A DNA stretch of 64,000 nucleotides from Methylomonas paludis (GCF_018734325.1 NZ_CP073754.1:1612001-1676000); one strand, 5' to 3'; shown: positions 54,522 to 63,464, counted from the stretch's first letter. Numbers and translations are program-made. The notes: generated by a model from the sequence alone, not told the origin.

Positions 54522-54659
54522 ATGGGGCCGTATTATCGGGATACATCGCAAAGCATGGGCGCATTTTTCGACGCGTTTTACCAGCACCCCAGTTTGATGT
54601 TAGTACTGGTGTTTGCTGTGGTGAGTGTAGGGTTTTTGGTGTGGCGTAAAAGTAGTTAA
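54522..54659 (+). CDS. Small single-pass membrane protein (45 aa)
   Basis: ATG at 54522, preceded by a strong ribosome-binding site (GCAGGAGGAGA, about 10 bp upstream). 45 residues: MGPYYRDTSQSMGAFFDAFY, then one membrane helix (LMLVLVFAVVSVGFLVW) and a basic end RKSS. Family unknown; not homologous to KdpF by eye. Too short for most gene callers. Confidence 0.65.
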   Translation: MGPYYRDTSQSMGAFFDAFYQHPSLMLVLVFAVVSVGFLVWRKSS

Positions 54660-55045
54660 ACCGGTTTACATCCTCTACGCTGAATCGTTAGCTATCAAGC
54701 GGTATTTAAGTTGGGCAGGAGGTGATGAATATTACAGACAGCTAGGCCTATGATCATAAAGGTGAGGATTTTGTTCTTACCAAGCAAATAAAGCCAGCGC
54801 TTTAATCTGTGTGGGCACAGCAACCGTGCCCACCTTAATCCTGCCAAGTAGTCATTGACAAGCCGCCAAACCGCCGTTATAGTCAAGCGGTATGAACACT
54901 ATCACTCTAAATCTAAAAAAACACCTATGGTGGCTAAAACCAATAGCGACTGCAGTGTTTCTGTGTTCTTAACCATCTGAAGCAACTGCGGGTTTTACCG
55001 CGATTGCTGTCTACGCGTCTAAGGCCCGCCTCATCCGGAGCCCTG
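54660..55045. other. Intergenic stretch with one hairpin
   Basis: About 385 bp. GTGGGCAC-N7-GTGCCCAC at 54811-54833 is a perfect stem, like the GTGGGCT-type text at about 60.70 kb. No convincing gene: minus-strand 54695-54886 is read through this hairpin and has no family. Confidence 0.5.
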
Positions 55046-55957
55046 ATGCCCAGCCATTCCTTGCAACACCTGAGTTCACGCCAATATTTTAGCGGTTATT
55101 GTCTGGCCGTATTGGCAGCTGTGGGTTTTTCCACTAAAGCCATTCTGGTAAAACTTTGTTACGCTTATCCGGTGGATGCCACTACTTTGCTGGCCTTGCG
55201 CATGCTGTTTTCTGTGCCGGTGTTTTTACTGATTGCCCTGCGTCACGGTTGGAAAAATCGGCAGACACCGTTAAGCCGGGCAGATAAGCTGGCCGTGTTG
55301 CTATTGGGGCTGTCCGGTTATTATTTGTCCAGCTTGCTGGATTTTATGGGGTTGCAATATATCTCCGCCAGCCTGGAGCGCTTGATTCTGTTTTTGTATC
55401 CCACTTTTGTGGTGTTAATTTCCATGCTGTTCCTGGGCAAACCTTGCGGTAAAAAAGAGCTGCTGGCCCTGCTGCTTAGTTATGCCGGCATAGTGGTCGT
55501 GTTTTATGCTGAGTTAAATGTACAAGCCGGGCAATTATGGTTGGGTGCGGGGTTGGTGTTTGCCAGCACGTTGAGTTTTGCCGCTTATCTGATCGGCACT
55601 GGCCAGATTGTAGCCCGCATCGGCACCTCGCGGTTTACCGCATACGCCATGTTAGTAGCTAGTGTTGCCACGGTGCTGCAATTTGCTTTTACGCATCCCT
55701 GGCAAGCCCTGCTGGTACCAAAGCCAGTATATGAATACAGCATGTGGATGGCTTTAATTGCAACGGTATTGCCGGTATTCATGTTGTCGGCAGCAATCAA
55801 CCGCATCGGTTCTTCACGCGCCTCGCTGATCGGCTCACTCGGCCCGGTGGCCACTTTGTGTATGGCCAACCAGATTTTGGGTGAAGCCTTAACGCTGGTA
55901 CAAATGGCTGGTTTGGTACTGGTAATGGCAGGGGTATTGAGTTTGAGTCGGCGATGA
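55046..55957 (+). CDS. EamA-family (DMT) transporter
   Basis: 303 residues from the ATG at 55046, chosen by GGAG 5 bp upstream. Ten hydrophobic segments in two EamA repeats (LAAVGFSTKAILVKLCYAYP; FYAELNVQAGQLWLGAGLVF) and a C-terminal LVQMAGLVLVMAGVLSLSRR. Exporter/importer of metabolites; substrate unknown. Alone in its transcription unit. Confidence 0.9.
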   Translation: MPSHSLQHLSSRQYFSGYCLAVLAAVGFSTKAILVKLCYAYPVDATTLLALRMLFSVPVFLLIALRHGWKNRQTPLSRADKLAVLLLGLSGYYLSSLLDFMGLQYISASLERLILFLYPTFVVLISMLFLGKPCGKKELLALLLSYAGIVVVFYAELNVQAGQLWLGAGLVFASTLSFAAYLIGTGQIVARIGTSRFTAYAMLVASVATVLQFAFTHPWQALLVPKPVYEYSMWMALIATVLPVFMLSAAINRIGSSRASLIGSLGPVATLCMANQILGEALTLVQMAGLVLVMAGVLSLSRR

Positions 55958-55973
55958 TAGTCGTGTCTGGTTC

Positions 55974-56113
55974 TTAGACAAGTTGCACCGAACCGGGGTA
56001 TTCAGCCACATGAGCATCGGCTGTTAGTAGTGTGATGCCTTCGACTATAGCAGTAGGCGATCAAAAGGATCTTTATGGATCGGAGGCAAAGCTCCAATAG
56101 CGACCGCATGCTC
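55974..56113 (-). pseudogene. VapC (PIN toxin) C-terminal remnant
   Basis: Read in two frames: EHAVAIGALPPIHKDPFDRLL (56048-56113, now the C-terminus of the lipoprotein frame) and AIVEGITLLTADAHVAEYPG, then SVQLV (stop at 55974). Together they are the C-terminal part of a VapC, with a small deletion/frameshift at about 56047 where the usual DRLL-x-AQA-x-VEG link should be. Confidence 0.8.
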
Positions 56114-56764
56114 GCTGATTAGTGAATCAGCACCCTTCTCGATCCCAGTTTGCGCGGCTGACATTGAACCCATGCTGGCAGCAATATTCAGCGGCATTGG
56201 GTATTGCTTAGCAACGTAAGCGTCGAGTAAGGCATTGGTAGAGGCATCAAAAATCTCTACTGCATAGCTTACAGAGCCGGTAAATGAACCTTCCCCACCT
56301 CTGACGGATTGCACGATATTGTAAAGTCCTCCGGCAATGTCGAATCGTGTAAAGGTACTCAGAAAGGGTGTGTTTGATTTAGCTCCGGTCAGCGTTAGTT
56401 TTATCCGAATAGTATTTGGGGATGGCTGATCTGATATTTTGAAGCGTTCTTTTAATTTCTCTGTAAATTTATCTCGCATATAATCGGCTAAAGACAACTT
56501 GTCTTCTTCCGATATCTCATCAAATTGATTGTCAATTCCTTTGTAGATGATAACTGGCGATAGGATAGCGCTTGAGTATTTTCGCCAATCTGTCTGTGTA
56601 GAAAACCGATAAGGGATATGATCCGAGGTGTCTTCAACATAGGGTTGGAGTCGCGCAGCTGAATCGAGACCAGAATAGGTCACTGGCTGTGTGCTTGCGC
56701 AACCTGCCAAAGTTATGCAGAGCGTTATTAATGATATTTGACGAATTAAGAATGAGTTTTGCAT
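56045..56764 (-). CDS. DUF3313 lipoprotein with C-terminus from a vapC remnant
   Basis: 239 residues. Signal with lipobox LAGC (Cys 22). DUF3313 body: IPYRFSTQTDWRKYSSAILS, LTLTGAKSNTPFLSTFTRFD, GEGSFTGSVSYAVEIFDAST and KQYPMPLNIAASMG. The last ~22 residues (HAVAIGALPPIHKDPFDRLL) do not belong to DUF3313; they match the end of VapC toxins. So the gene fused to a neighbouring toxin gene. Divergent from the TetR regulator, which probably controls it. Confidence 0.85.
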   Translation of the reverse strand: MQNSFLIRQISLITLCITLAGCASTQPVTYSGLDSAARLQPYVEDTSDHIPYRFSTQTDWRKYSSAILSPVIIYKGIDNQFDEISEEDKLSLADYMRDKFTEKLKERFKISDQPSPNTIRIKLTLTGAKSNTPFLSTFTRFDIAGGLYNIVQSVRGGEGSFTGSVSYAVEIFDASTNALLDAYVAKQYPMPLNIAASMGSMSAAQTGIEKGADSLISEHAVAIGALPPIHKDPFDRLLL

Positions 56765-56842
56765 ATTACCAATCCTCTTAAATGGGTAGATTCTGGGAGT
56801 TGAGAGCCTTTATTAATAGACGGCGCTGCCTTAAATCAAAAC

Positions 56843-56910
56843 AGTACAGTCTAGTACACTATAGATATGTGTTTTGTGTCTGTCAAGCAAAAGTGTACAA
56901 TAGTGTTCAC
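56843..56910. promoter_or_regulatory. Putative TetR operator/promoter region
   Basis: Between the divergent lipoprotein and tetR genes. Inverted half-sites ACACTAT (56857-56863) and ATAGTGT (56900-56906), plus two nearby TGTAC/GTACA steps. TTGTGT (56874-56879), 16 bp, TACAAT (56896-56901) is a possible tetR promoter overlapped by a half-site, which would allow autorepression. Confidence 0.45.
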
Positions 56911-56925
56911 ATAAGAGAGGTGAGG

Positions 56926-57543
56926 ATGAAAATTAGAACCCAGGCTCGGCGTGAGACTATCGTTTCAGAAGCAGCCAAACTGTTTACGGAAATTGGCTAT
57001 GAAGCGGCATCCATGAACGAACTTTCGAAACGGCTCGGTGGCTCTAAAGCCACTTTGTATGGGTATTTCCCATCTAAAGAATCTTTACTGGTTGCGGTTG
57101 TGGAAGCCTTTGCCACTGCGCATTTATCAGATGCAACGACTGAGCTTTCATTAAATATTGAGGGTGAGATTGCGCTTGAATCGACACTGATGCGCTTTGG
57201 TGAACGAATGCTCAACGTATTAACCAACGATAAAACTGCGCTGGCGATTTATCGTATGACAATTGCGGAAGCAGGTCGCTCTAATGTCGGACAATTGTTC
57301 TATGACTCGGGGCCAAGCCAGTGCATAGACGTGCTGACCAGACTGATTGCTGTGGAAATCAATCGCGGCAAGGTTCGGGAAGCAGATCCCCGTGTAATGG
57401 CACTGCAGTTCCTTGCGCTTTTGACGGCAGAGACCGAGATCCGGCTATACCAACAAAATCCACCACCATTGACCTCATCGCAAGTCCAGGCAATGGTCAG
57501 TCGATCAGTCAATATGTTCCTTCTTGGCGCTGAACCGCGCTAA
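56926..57543 (+). CDS. TetR/AcrR-family regulator
   Basis: 205 residues from the ATG at 56926, with GAGGTGAGG just upstream; the frame to 56782 is unlikely. HTH EAAKLFTEIGYEAASMNELS, KRLGGSKATLYGYFPSKESL (about 14-55) and a ligand-binding C-terminal domain (TetR_C type, ALQFLALLTAETEIRLYQQN). Likely represses itself and the divergent DUF3313 lipoprotein. Confidence 0.9.
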   Translation: MKIRTQARRETIVSEAAKLFTEIGYEAASMNELSKRLGGSKATLYGYFPSKESLLVAVVEAFATAHLSDATTELSLNIEGEIALESTLMRFGERMLNVLTNDKTALAIYRMTIAEAGRSNVGQLFYDSGPSQCIDVLTRLIAVEINRGKVREADPRVMALQFLALLTAETEIRLYQQNPPPLTSSQVQAMVSRSVNMFLLGAEPR

Positions 57544-57602
57544 GGTGTCAATCCGCGTCTAATGTTTTATAAAATAGAGCCAAAGGGTAAGTTTTGCAAC
57601 AT

Positions 57603-58001
57603 TTACAAGGCATCCAGCTCTTTTTGAAATGCGTCCCTCATTGCTGCTAATTGACCGAAAATCAATTCGGCCTTTGCCTCTTCGACATTTGACTTAATAT
57701 CTTTGTAGGTTAGCTCACACCAATAATTTTTGATTATAAAAAATTGGTCTTTAGTAAAATCATACCGTTGTCCATCAATTCTGTTGTAGAAATGCTGTAT
57801 CATTCTTCCATCAGTCTTTCTTACTTCCGTTTTAAGAATTTCCCCGCCAAATGTCTCAAATATAACTATTGCTGTATTGGCGCATTGACCATAAGAAAGT
57901 GGAGCAATTTCGGGATTATAACAAAGACTTGTTTTAGACGACCAGCTTGCTTCTAAAGCACGAAGAAGAACTTCAAGATTAAAATCTTTTATATGTTTCA
58001 T
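57603..58001 (-). CDS. YunG-like protein
   Basis: 132 residues. LLRALEASWSSKTSLCYNPE, GQCANTAIVIFETFGGEIL and HFYNRIDGQRYDFTKDQF match the YunG-type family (papain-like Cys/His arrangement C-Q/GQC ... H). Function unknown. AT-richer than neighbours, suggesting recent arrival. Confidence 0.6.
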   Translation of the reverse strand: MKHIKDFNLEVLLRALEASWSSKTSLCYNPEIAPLSYGQCANTAIVIFETFGGEILKTEVRKTDGRMIQHFYNRIDGQRYDFTKDQFFIIKNYWCELTYKDIKSNVEEAKAELIFGQLAAMRDAFQKELDAL

Positions 58002-58140
58002 TGTGGGCTAAATTGAGTTGTGTTTTAATTGCGCAACATTGTTTTACCCACAAAGCCTGTGGATAACATTTATATAAAGAAATATTTGTATTTAATTTCA
58101 GTCAATTATGTAAACGACTGCTATGAAGACTAAAGCAGCG

Positions 58141-58177
58141 CGGTAGGATGGGTAGAGGCGATAGCCGAAACCCATCA
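58141..58177 (+). repeat. Inverted REP flanking RAYT (left)
   Basis: 37 bp identical, in inverse orientation, to 60442-60478. Contains CGGTAGGATGGGTAGAGGCG. It lies just beyond the 3' end of the split RAYT gene. Confidence 0.9.
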
Positions 58178-58278
58178 TATAATTAGCGATTTACTCTAAA
58201 TCCATTTCTCTATCCATGTCCATGTCGCCAGCCCAATTTAAGGGTAAAACACCCCGTTTTACATAATCATGAAAAGAA

Positions 58279-59971
58279 CCTGAATCCGTGTTCGTTTTTT
58301 TTATAAATAGTCATAAGTCAATGATAAAAAAGGTATAATATAGTTTTTCTATAGTCACCCGTTTTGATTATGGCACGTTTTAAGCTTAAAGAATCCAAAA
58401 AGGAACTTACCTCCTATGCCGGACTATCCTTGATCGGCCAGTGCCTGGAAGCGGTCAATGTCGAAGTGATGGTGGACGGTAGAATACCTGTTTCACAGGG
58501 TATCAAAACCTCGGATTTAGTCAAAACCACTGTTGGCCTTTTAAGTATAGGCAAAAGCGACTTCGAGGCTGTTGAGCCGTTTCGTGAAGATCGTTTTTTC
58601 AAGAAGGCATTGGATGTACGTAAGGTTCCCGGCAGCGTGTGGCTGCGGCAACGTCTTGATCGTGTCAGCGGCAGCCTGCTGGAGCCGGTGGATGATCTAT
58701 CGATACGACTCATCGAACGAACAGAAGCCCCAATTACGCCGCATAAAGGCTACGTCTGTCTGGACATGGACACCTTCGTCATGGATCAGAGCGGTACCAA
58801 GAAGGAAGAGGTGAGTCGAACCTATCAGGGAGTGGATGGCTATACGCCTGTCGCGGCTTATTTGGGCAATGAAGGCTGGTGTATAGGATTGGAACTGCGT
58901 CCAGGCCGCTGGCATTCATCGCTGGAGATTGATTATTTTCTAGAAAGGCTGTTTCCTCGAGTTGAGCGCTTGGTTGCACCGGGTTTGCCGTTGTTATTAC
59001 GCAAAGACTCAGGGTTTGATAGCGCCAAACTGTTATTTACGGTTGCGGCTGAGAAAGAACGCTGGGCAGCCATGAACAGGCGCTTTGAATACTTGATCAA
59101 GTGGAATCCAAGACGGCAAGATAAGACATCCTGGTTAGAAAAAGCGGAAGCGGCCGGCGCCTTTGTTGAAAAACGCCCCGGTAAACGGGAAGCGTTAATG
59201 ACACTGACGGTGGAACGTGCTTGGAAAAAACAGACTCGCCCCTTCAGACTGGTCGTGCGGATCATTGAACGCACGAGCAATAAGCACGGCCAGATGCTAT
59301 TACTGCCGGACATTCAACTGGAAGGCTGGTGGACGAGTCTGGAGGAACCCGAAGAAACCGTCATTGAACGCTACCGCGACCACGGCACCCATGAACAATT
59401 TCATTCGGAATTCAAAACTGACCTGGATATGGAACGCTTACCATCTGGAAAGTTTGAGACCAACGACTGTCTATTGAGAATGGGTATGTTTGCCTATAAT
59501 TGCTTGCGACTGATTGGTCAACTGGGCTTGACTGGCGACTTGGCGCCAATACGTCATCCGGCAAAACGACGGCGGTTACGAACGGTGCTGCAAGAAGTCA
59601 TGTATCGAGCAGCCCAGGTGATCCACAAAGCCCGGCAATGGTGGCTGGACTTAGGGTGCGCCTCACCCGTGGCAAAAGTATTCGCTTATTTACAAGAGCG
59701 ATTGGTGGTGCAGCCTGGCTTTGCATCAGGATAAGCGGCGCGAAAGCTGAGATGCTGGTTACGAGCTGATTCTCCGGGTAGAGAAGAAGATTGCTTGTCT
59801 TGGCGTCAGGTTTTTCATCTGGCGATGCCGGCAATACCATGGAAACGATTGATTTTTGCGACTGAGGGCTTGATGAACGGCAGTTAAATTTCGATTGGTG
59901 GTAGATTTTTTTAAAAAACGCGTCTGAAACGCGACTGCCCTCACTTAAACCGAAAGGAACACGGATTCAGG
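58279..59971 (+). mobile_element. IS1380-family insertion sequence, copy 2 (5-bp AAGAA duplication)
   Basis: 1693 bp between CCTGAATCCGTG and its inverse. Target duplication AAGAA at 58274-58278 and 59972-59976. Inserted inside a RAYT gene; removing IS and one duplication copy restores the reading frame, which confirms the ends. Same length as copy 1, opposite orientation. Confidence 0.95.
58370..59734 (+). CDS. IS1380-family transposase (copy 2)
   Basis: 454 residues from the ATG at 58370 (a TTG at 58364 adds two residues), identical to the copy at 40637-42001. DDE motif as described there. Identity of the copies and the clean target duplication point to recent, probably active, transposition. 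Confidence 0.93.
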   Translation: MARFKLKESKKELTSYAGLSLIGQCLEAVNVEVMVDGRIPVSQGIKTSDLVKTTVGLLSIGKSDFEAVEPFREDRFFKKALDVRKVPGSVWLRQRLDRVSGSLLEPVDDLSIRLIERTEAPITPHKGYVCLDMDTFVMDQSGTKKEEVSRTYQGVDGYTPVAAYLGNEGWCIGLELRPGRWHSSLEIDYFLERLFPRVERLVAPGLPLLLRKDSGFDSAKLLFTVAAEKERWAAMNRRFEYLIKWNPRRQDKTSWLEKAEAAGAFVEKRPGKREALMTLTVERAWKKQTRPFRLVVRIIERTSNKHGQMLLLPDIQLEGWWTSLEEPEETVIERYRDHGTHEQFHSEFKTDLDMERLPSGKFETNDCLLRMGMFAYNCLRLIGQLGLTGDLAPIRHPAKRRRLRTVLQEVMYRAAQVIHKARQWWLDLGCASPVAKVFAYLQERLVVQPGFASG

Positions 59972-60441
59972 AAGAAGAATATGGCCAATCTGCCACACGT
60001 CTGACATAGCCATGTTTTACCGGATTATAATGAATGTAGTTTGTATGTGCGACGAAATCGGCGTTGTTTCGAATTTGATGTTCCCAAAAACGTCTTTGCC
60101 AAATCCCGCGCTCATGTTTGCTCTGGCGGCTTCTGGAAACCCGCTCACCTTTTTCAACATGCCGACTAAAATGCGCCTTGATTTGCCTCCATCGGCAACT
60201 AAAATTATCGTCGGCTTCCGGTAAAGTCCAAATAGTATGCAAATGTTCGGGTAAAATAACAATCGCTTCAATATTAAAAGGATAGCGGTCTTTAACAATG
60301 CGAAATGACTCACGCAGAAGCTCGATTTTTTCAGTTAGCAATGCTTGCTTCCTTTCTGCCAGATTAACGGTGAAGAAATAACAGCCACCTTTGGTTCGAT
60401 ACCTGCGATATTCGGTCATATTTCCTTTTTAAGCTATTGTT

Positions 60442-60478
60442 TGATGGGTTTCGGCTATCGCCTCTACCCATCCTACCG
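60442..60478 (-). repeat. Inverted REP flanking RAYT (right)
   Basis: Exact inverse of 58141-58177, located 23 bp upstream of the RAYT start. Identity over 37 bp implies recent movement or selection. These sequences are the predicted substrates of the adjacent transposase. Confidence 0.9.
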
Positions 60479-60820
60479 TTGATTATCCGACTTTTTTTGA
60501 TGAATTGCCCGATCCATCGCAGTTCGGTAGAGTGGGCAAAAGGTGTTGCCATATTGTCGATTCCCGGTGTTTCTTTTTTGAGGCCGTCAGCCATTCGTCG
60601 CGATGGTATGCGTTTCCGCAATCCATGCTGACGCGTCTTTTATCCTGCCCCAACGGTTTGAAAAATCGGCATCGTTGGGTGGCAAAGTCTTAACGCGTGG
60701 GCTGTGCCCACCCTACACCTTAAGGTTTTTGCGGTATCAATGACCGCTTTTGTCAAAAACCAATTTATCTAATGATGGATTACCCACTTCTTTTAACGAT
60801 CCATCGCGGTTGAGGTACAT
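60479..60820. other. Intergenic stretch, repeat-like text only
   Basis: About 340 bp between the REP and the 60.82-kb hairpin. CGTGGGCTGTGCCCACCCTA at about 60697 is a short palindromic motif. Short frames here have no family; no gene is supported. Confidence 0.5.
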
Positions 60821-60872
60821 ATTTGGCTATTACTCTACTGAGTAAATTAACTCAGTAGAGTAATTTGGCTAT
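60821..60872. repeat. Perfect 15-bp hairpin between 10-bp direct repeats
   Basis: ATTACTCTACTGAGT (60829-60843), loop AAATTA, ACTCAGTAGAGTAAT (60850-60864). The direct repeat ATTTGGCTAT occurs at 60821-60830 and 60863-60872, so the hairpin looks like an inserted miniature element with a target duplication. It lies 15 bp after recN and may also stop its transcript. Confidence 0.75.
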
Positions 60873-60887
60873 CAATCTGTCGCCCGC

Positions 60888-62576
60888 CTACTCTGCTTTA
60901 CCGCCACCCACCAGCATTTCCTCGGCATGTGCCAAGGTGTTTTCAGTAATGGTGACGCCACCCAGCATCCGGGCAATTTCCTGTATCCGTTCTGGTTGGC
61001 TAAGGCGGCGCACGGTGGAGGCGGTGACGGTGGTGTTCTGGTTTTTGGCGACAAATAAATGTTGATGGGCCTGGGCGGCTACCTGGGGTAGATGGGTAAC
61101 GCACAGCACCTGACGATTGCTGCTGAGGCGGCGCAGTTTTTGGCCGACGATTTCAGCAATACCGCCGCCGATGCCGGCGTCTACTTCGTCGAAGATCATG
61201 GTGGGGGTGGTTTTGTCGGTGCTGGTGGTGACTTGTATGGCCAGACTGATACGCGACAGTTCGCCGCCGGAAGCTACTTTTGCCAGGGGCTTGGCCGGTA
61301 GGCCGGGGTTGGTGCTGATTAAAAATTCGATATCATCCAGACCGTTGATTTGGGGATCGGGCTGATCCCAGCCTGCCGGGCTGTTGATTTGCACCAGAAA
61401 TTCGCCGTGCGGCATCCCCAGTTCACGAATGGTGGCGGTGATGCGCTGCTGTAATTCGGTGGCGGCGCTGTGGCGCAGGCTGGACAGGCGGTTTGCCAGG
61501 CCGGCATATTCTGTACGCAGGCGCTGACAGTCCAGATGCAAGGTTTCGATGCGTTCGCTGCTATGGCTAAGCCGGTGCAGTTCCGTCGTCAGGTCGGCAG
61601 CCAGTTGCGGCAATTGTTCTGGCGTGGTTTTATGCTTGCGGCTGAGATTTTGGACGATGCCGATCTGGGTTTCCAGAGCCTGCAATTGTTGCGGGTCGGT
61701 TTCCTGATTATCCAAAAACCGGCGTAATTGCTGAACAGCTTCGCCGATCTGAATTTCGGCATCGGCCAGCAAATCGGCTATGCCTTGCAGTTCGCCGGCA
61801 TACTGGCTTAAATCCTGAATGGCGCGCAAGCTGTGGCCCAGCAATTCCACAACGGCCTGTTGATCGTTGTCGTACAAAATATCCAGTTGCTGCTGGCCGG
61901 CGCTAAGGATTTTGCCCAGATTGGCCAGTTTGTGATGTTGGTCGGCCAAGGCCTGGTAATCAAAGTTCTCCAGATCCAGCTGTTGCAGTTCCTCCAACTG
62001 AAAATTAAGCAGCTCTTCGCGTTCGGCTACATCACTGCCGGTTTTGATTAAGGATTGTAATTCCTGATGGGCTTGTTTCCAGTGCCGATAACAATCGTTT
62101 AACGCTGTCAGCACGGCGTGGGTTTTACCAAATCCATCCAGCAAACGGCGTTGCTGGTCACTGTCCAGCAGGGTGAGATGCGCGTGCTGGCCGTGGATTT
62201 CGACCAGTAGCCGGCTTAGACTTTGCAGGGTTTGCAGGTTTACCGGCCGGTTATTGATATAGGCTTTGGAGCGGCCATCATCGCTGACGGTGCGCCGAAT
62301 CAGGCAAACGCCTTCGTCATCCAGCTCGTTGTCCAACAGCCATTGTTTGGCCAGTGGCGCATCAGCCAGATCAAATTCCAAATTAATTTCCGCCCGTTTG
62401 CAATTGGGCCGCACATAGCCGGCATCGGCACGGTCCCCCAGCGCCAGTCCCAGCGCTGTTAATAATATCGATTTGCCGGCTCCGGTTTCGCCGGTTAATA
62501 CCGACATGCCTTTATCCAGTTCCAGATCCAGCGCGTCTACCACTGCCAGATCGATAATATTCAGATTTAACAGCAT
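60888..62576 (-). CDS. recN: DNA repair protein RecN
   Basis: 562 residues, usual length. Walker A GETGAGKSIL (about 28-37), long coiled coil, C-terminal signature (LAKVASGGELSRISLAIQVT), Walker B TMIFDEVDAGIGG and VLCVTHLPQVAAQA. SMC-like ATPase in double-strand break repair. Follows nadK with 12 bp, a common gammaproteobacterial pair. Confidence 0.96.
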   Translation of the reverse strand: MLLNLNIIDLAVVDALDLELDKGMSVLTGETGAGKSILLTALGLALGDRADAGYVRPNCKRAEINLEFDLADAPLAKQWLLDNELDDEGVCLIRRTVSDDGRSKAYINNRPVNLQTLQSLSRLLVEIHGQHAHLTLLDSDQQRRLLDGFGKTHAVLTALNDCYRHWKQAHQELQSLIKTGSDVAEREELLNFQLEELQQLDLENFDYQALADQHHKLANLGKILSAGQQQLDILYDNDQQAVVELLGHSLRAIQDLSQYAGELQGIADLLADAEIQIGEAVQQLRRFLDNQETDPQQLQALETQIGIVQNLSRKHKTTPEQLPQLAADLTTELHRLSHSSERIETLHLDCQRLRTEYAGLANRLSSLRHSAATELQQRITATIRELGMPHGEFLVQINSPAGWDQPDPQINGLDDIEFLISTNPGLPAKPLAKVASGGELSRISLAIQVTTSTDKTTPTMIFDEVDAGIGGGIAEIVGQKLRRLSSNRQVLCVTHLPQVAAQAHQHLFVAKNQNTTVTASTVRRLSQPERIQEIARMLGGVTITENTLAHAEEMLVGGGKAE

Positions 62577-62588
62577 GTGCTCAGGCGA

Positions 62589-63464
62589 TTAGCCGCCGCT
62601 CCAGTTTAATTTGCTTCTGAGAATGTTAAAAAAGTCGTGATCCTGCGGATGCAGAATTTTAATCGGTTTCGGTGCGGTTTTAATGACAATTTTATCCCCG
62701 GTTAAAACATCAGGAATTTCCAAATGATCACAAGTGACCTGGGCATTAATTTGGGTGGATTGACTGAAGCGAATTTCAATCTCCACCTGATCGTCCACCA
62801 CAATGGGCCGATTGGATAAAGTATGCGGATTCAACGGCACCAGTACCAAGGCATTAAGGGCGGGATGCAGAATTGGCCCGCCAGCAGATAACGCATAAGC
62901 GGTAGAGCCGGTGGGGGTAGCGATAATCAGGCCATCGGAGCGCTGGGTGTTGAGATACACACCGTCTATGCGGGTAATAATTTCGACCATGCTAGGGGTC
63001 AGCCAGCGATGCACCACGACTTCGTTTACCGCAGTCTGGCGGTGAAAAATCCGCTCATCACGGTAAATGGTGGCTACCAGAGTGCGGCGCTCCTCACTGA
63101 TATACTGGCCGGCCAGAATCTGCTCCAGGCGCTTGGTGAGCTGCTCGGGCGAGATATCCGTCAAAAAACCCAACCGACCCAGGTTGACGCCGAGCAAGGG
63201 TGTTTCAAAATCAGCTACTGCTCGTGCTGCGGTTAAAAAAGTACCGTCTCCGCCCATGGCAATCAACAAATCGCAATGAGCGGCAATTTCAGAAAGCGCC
63301 AAGCTGCGCACTTCGGTATCGTTCAGCAACGTTGCACTGTCCGCATCCACGATGACCTGATAGCCGTGATCCAGCAAATAGCGGTACAACTCGGTCAAAA
63401 TTCCGCCAATACCGGGATCGCCGATTTTGCCGATAATACCGATACGGGGAAAGTGCTGAGGCAT
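62589..63464 (-). CDS. nadK: NAD kinase
   Basis: 291 residues. GGDGTFL (about 71-77, catalytic Asp), TPTGSTAYALSAGGPI (about 170-185) and NPHTLSNRPIVVDD are standard NadK motifs. Makes NADP from NAD and ATP. Upstream of recN in one operon. Confidence 0.96.
   Translation of the reverse strand: MPQHFPRIGIIGKIGDPGIGGILTELYRYLLDHGYQVIVDADSATLLNDTEVRSLALSEIAAHCDLLIAMGGDGTFLTAARAVADFETPLLGVNLGRLGFLTDISPEQLTKRLEQILAGQYISEERRTLVATIYRDERIFHRQTAVNEVVVHRWLTPSMVEIITRIDGVYLNTQRSDGLIIATPTGSTAYALSAGGPILHPALNALVLVPLNPHTLSNRPIVVDDQVEIEIRFSQSTQINAQVTCDHLEIPDVLTGDKIVIKTAPKPIKILHPQDHDFFNILRSKLNWSGG

Larger units (their letters stand above)
58191..60419 (-). pseudogene. REP-associated tyrosine transposase (RAYT), split by IS1380
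   Basis: 5' part 60419-59972: MTEYRRYRTKGGCYFFTVNL, HUH motif LPEHLHTIWTLP and catalytic Tyr in AHTNYIHYNPVKHGYV, ending VADWPYSS. 3' part 58278-58191: after the 5-bp AAGAA duplication the frame resumes FHDYVKRGVLPLNWAGDMDM, then DREMDLE and a stop. Joining the parts with one duplication copy restores SSFHDYV exactly. Intact length would be ~178 residues. It is flanked by perfect inverted 37-bp REPs, as in REPtron elements. Confidence 0.9.

Noticed and set aside
54522-54659. KdpF identity for the 45-residue membrane protein
   Set aside because: KdpF is shorter and precedes kdpA; no kdpABC is here and sequence similarity is not apparent.
54695-54886. 63-residue minus-strand ORF
   Set aside because: Runs through a perfect hairpin, has no good ribosome-binding site and no recognised family.
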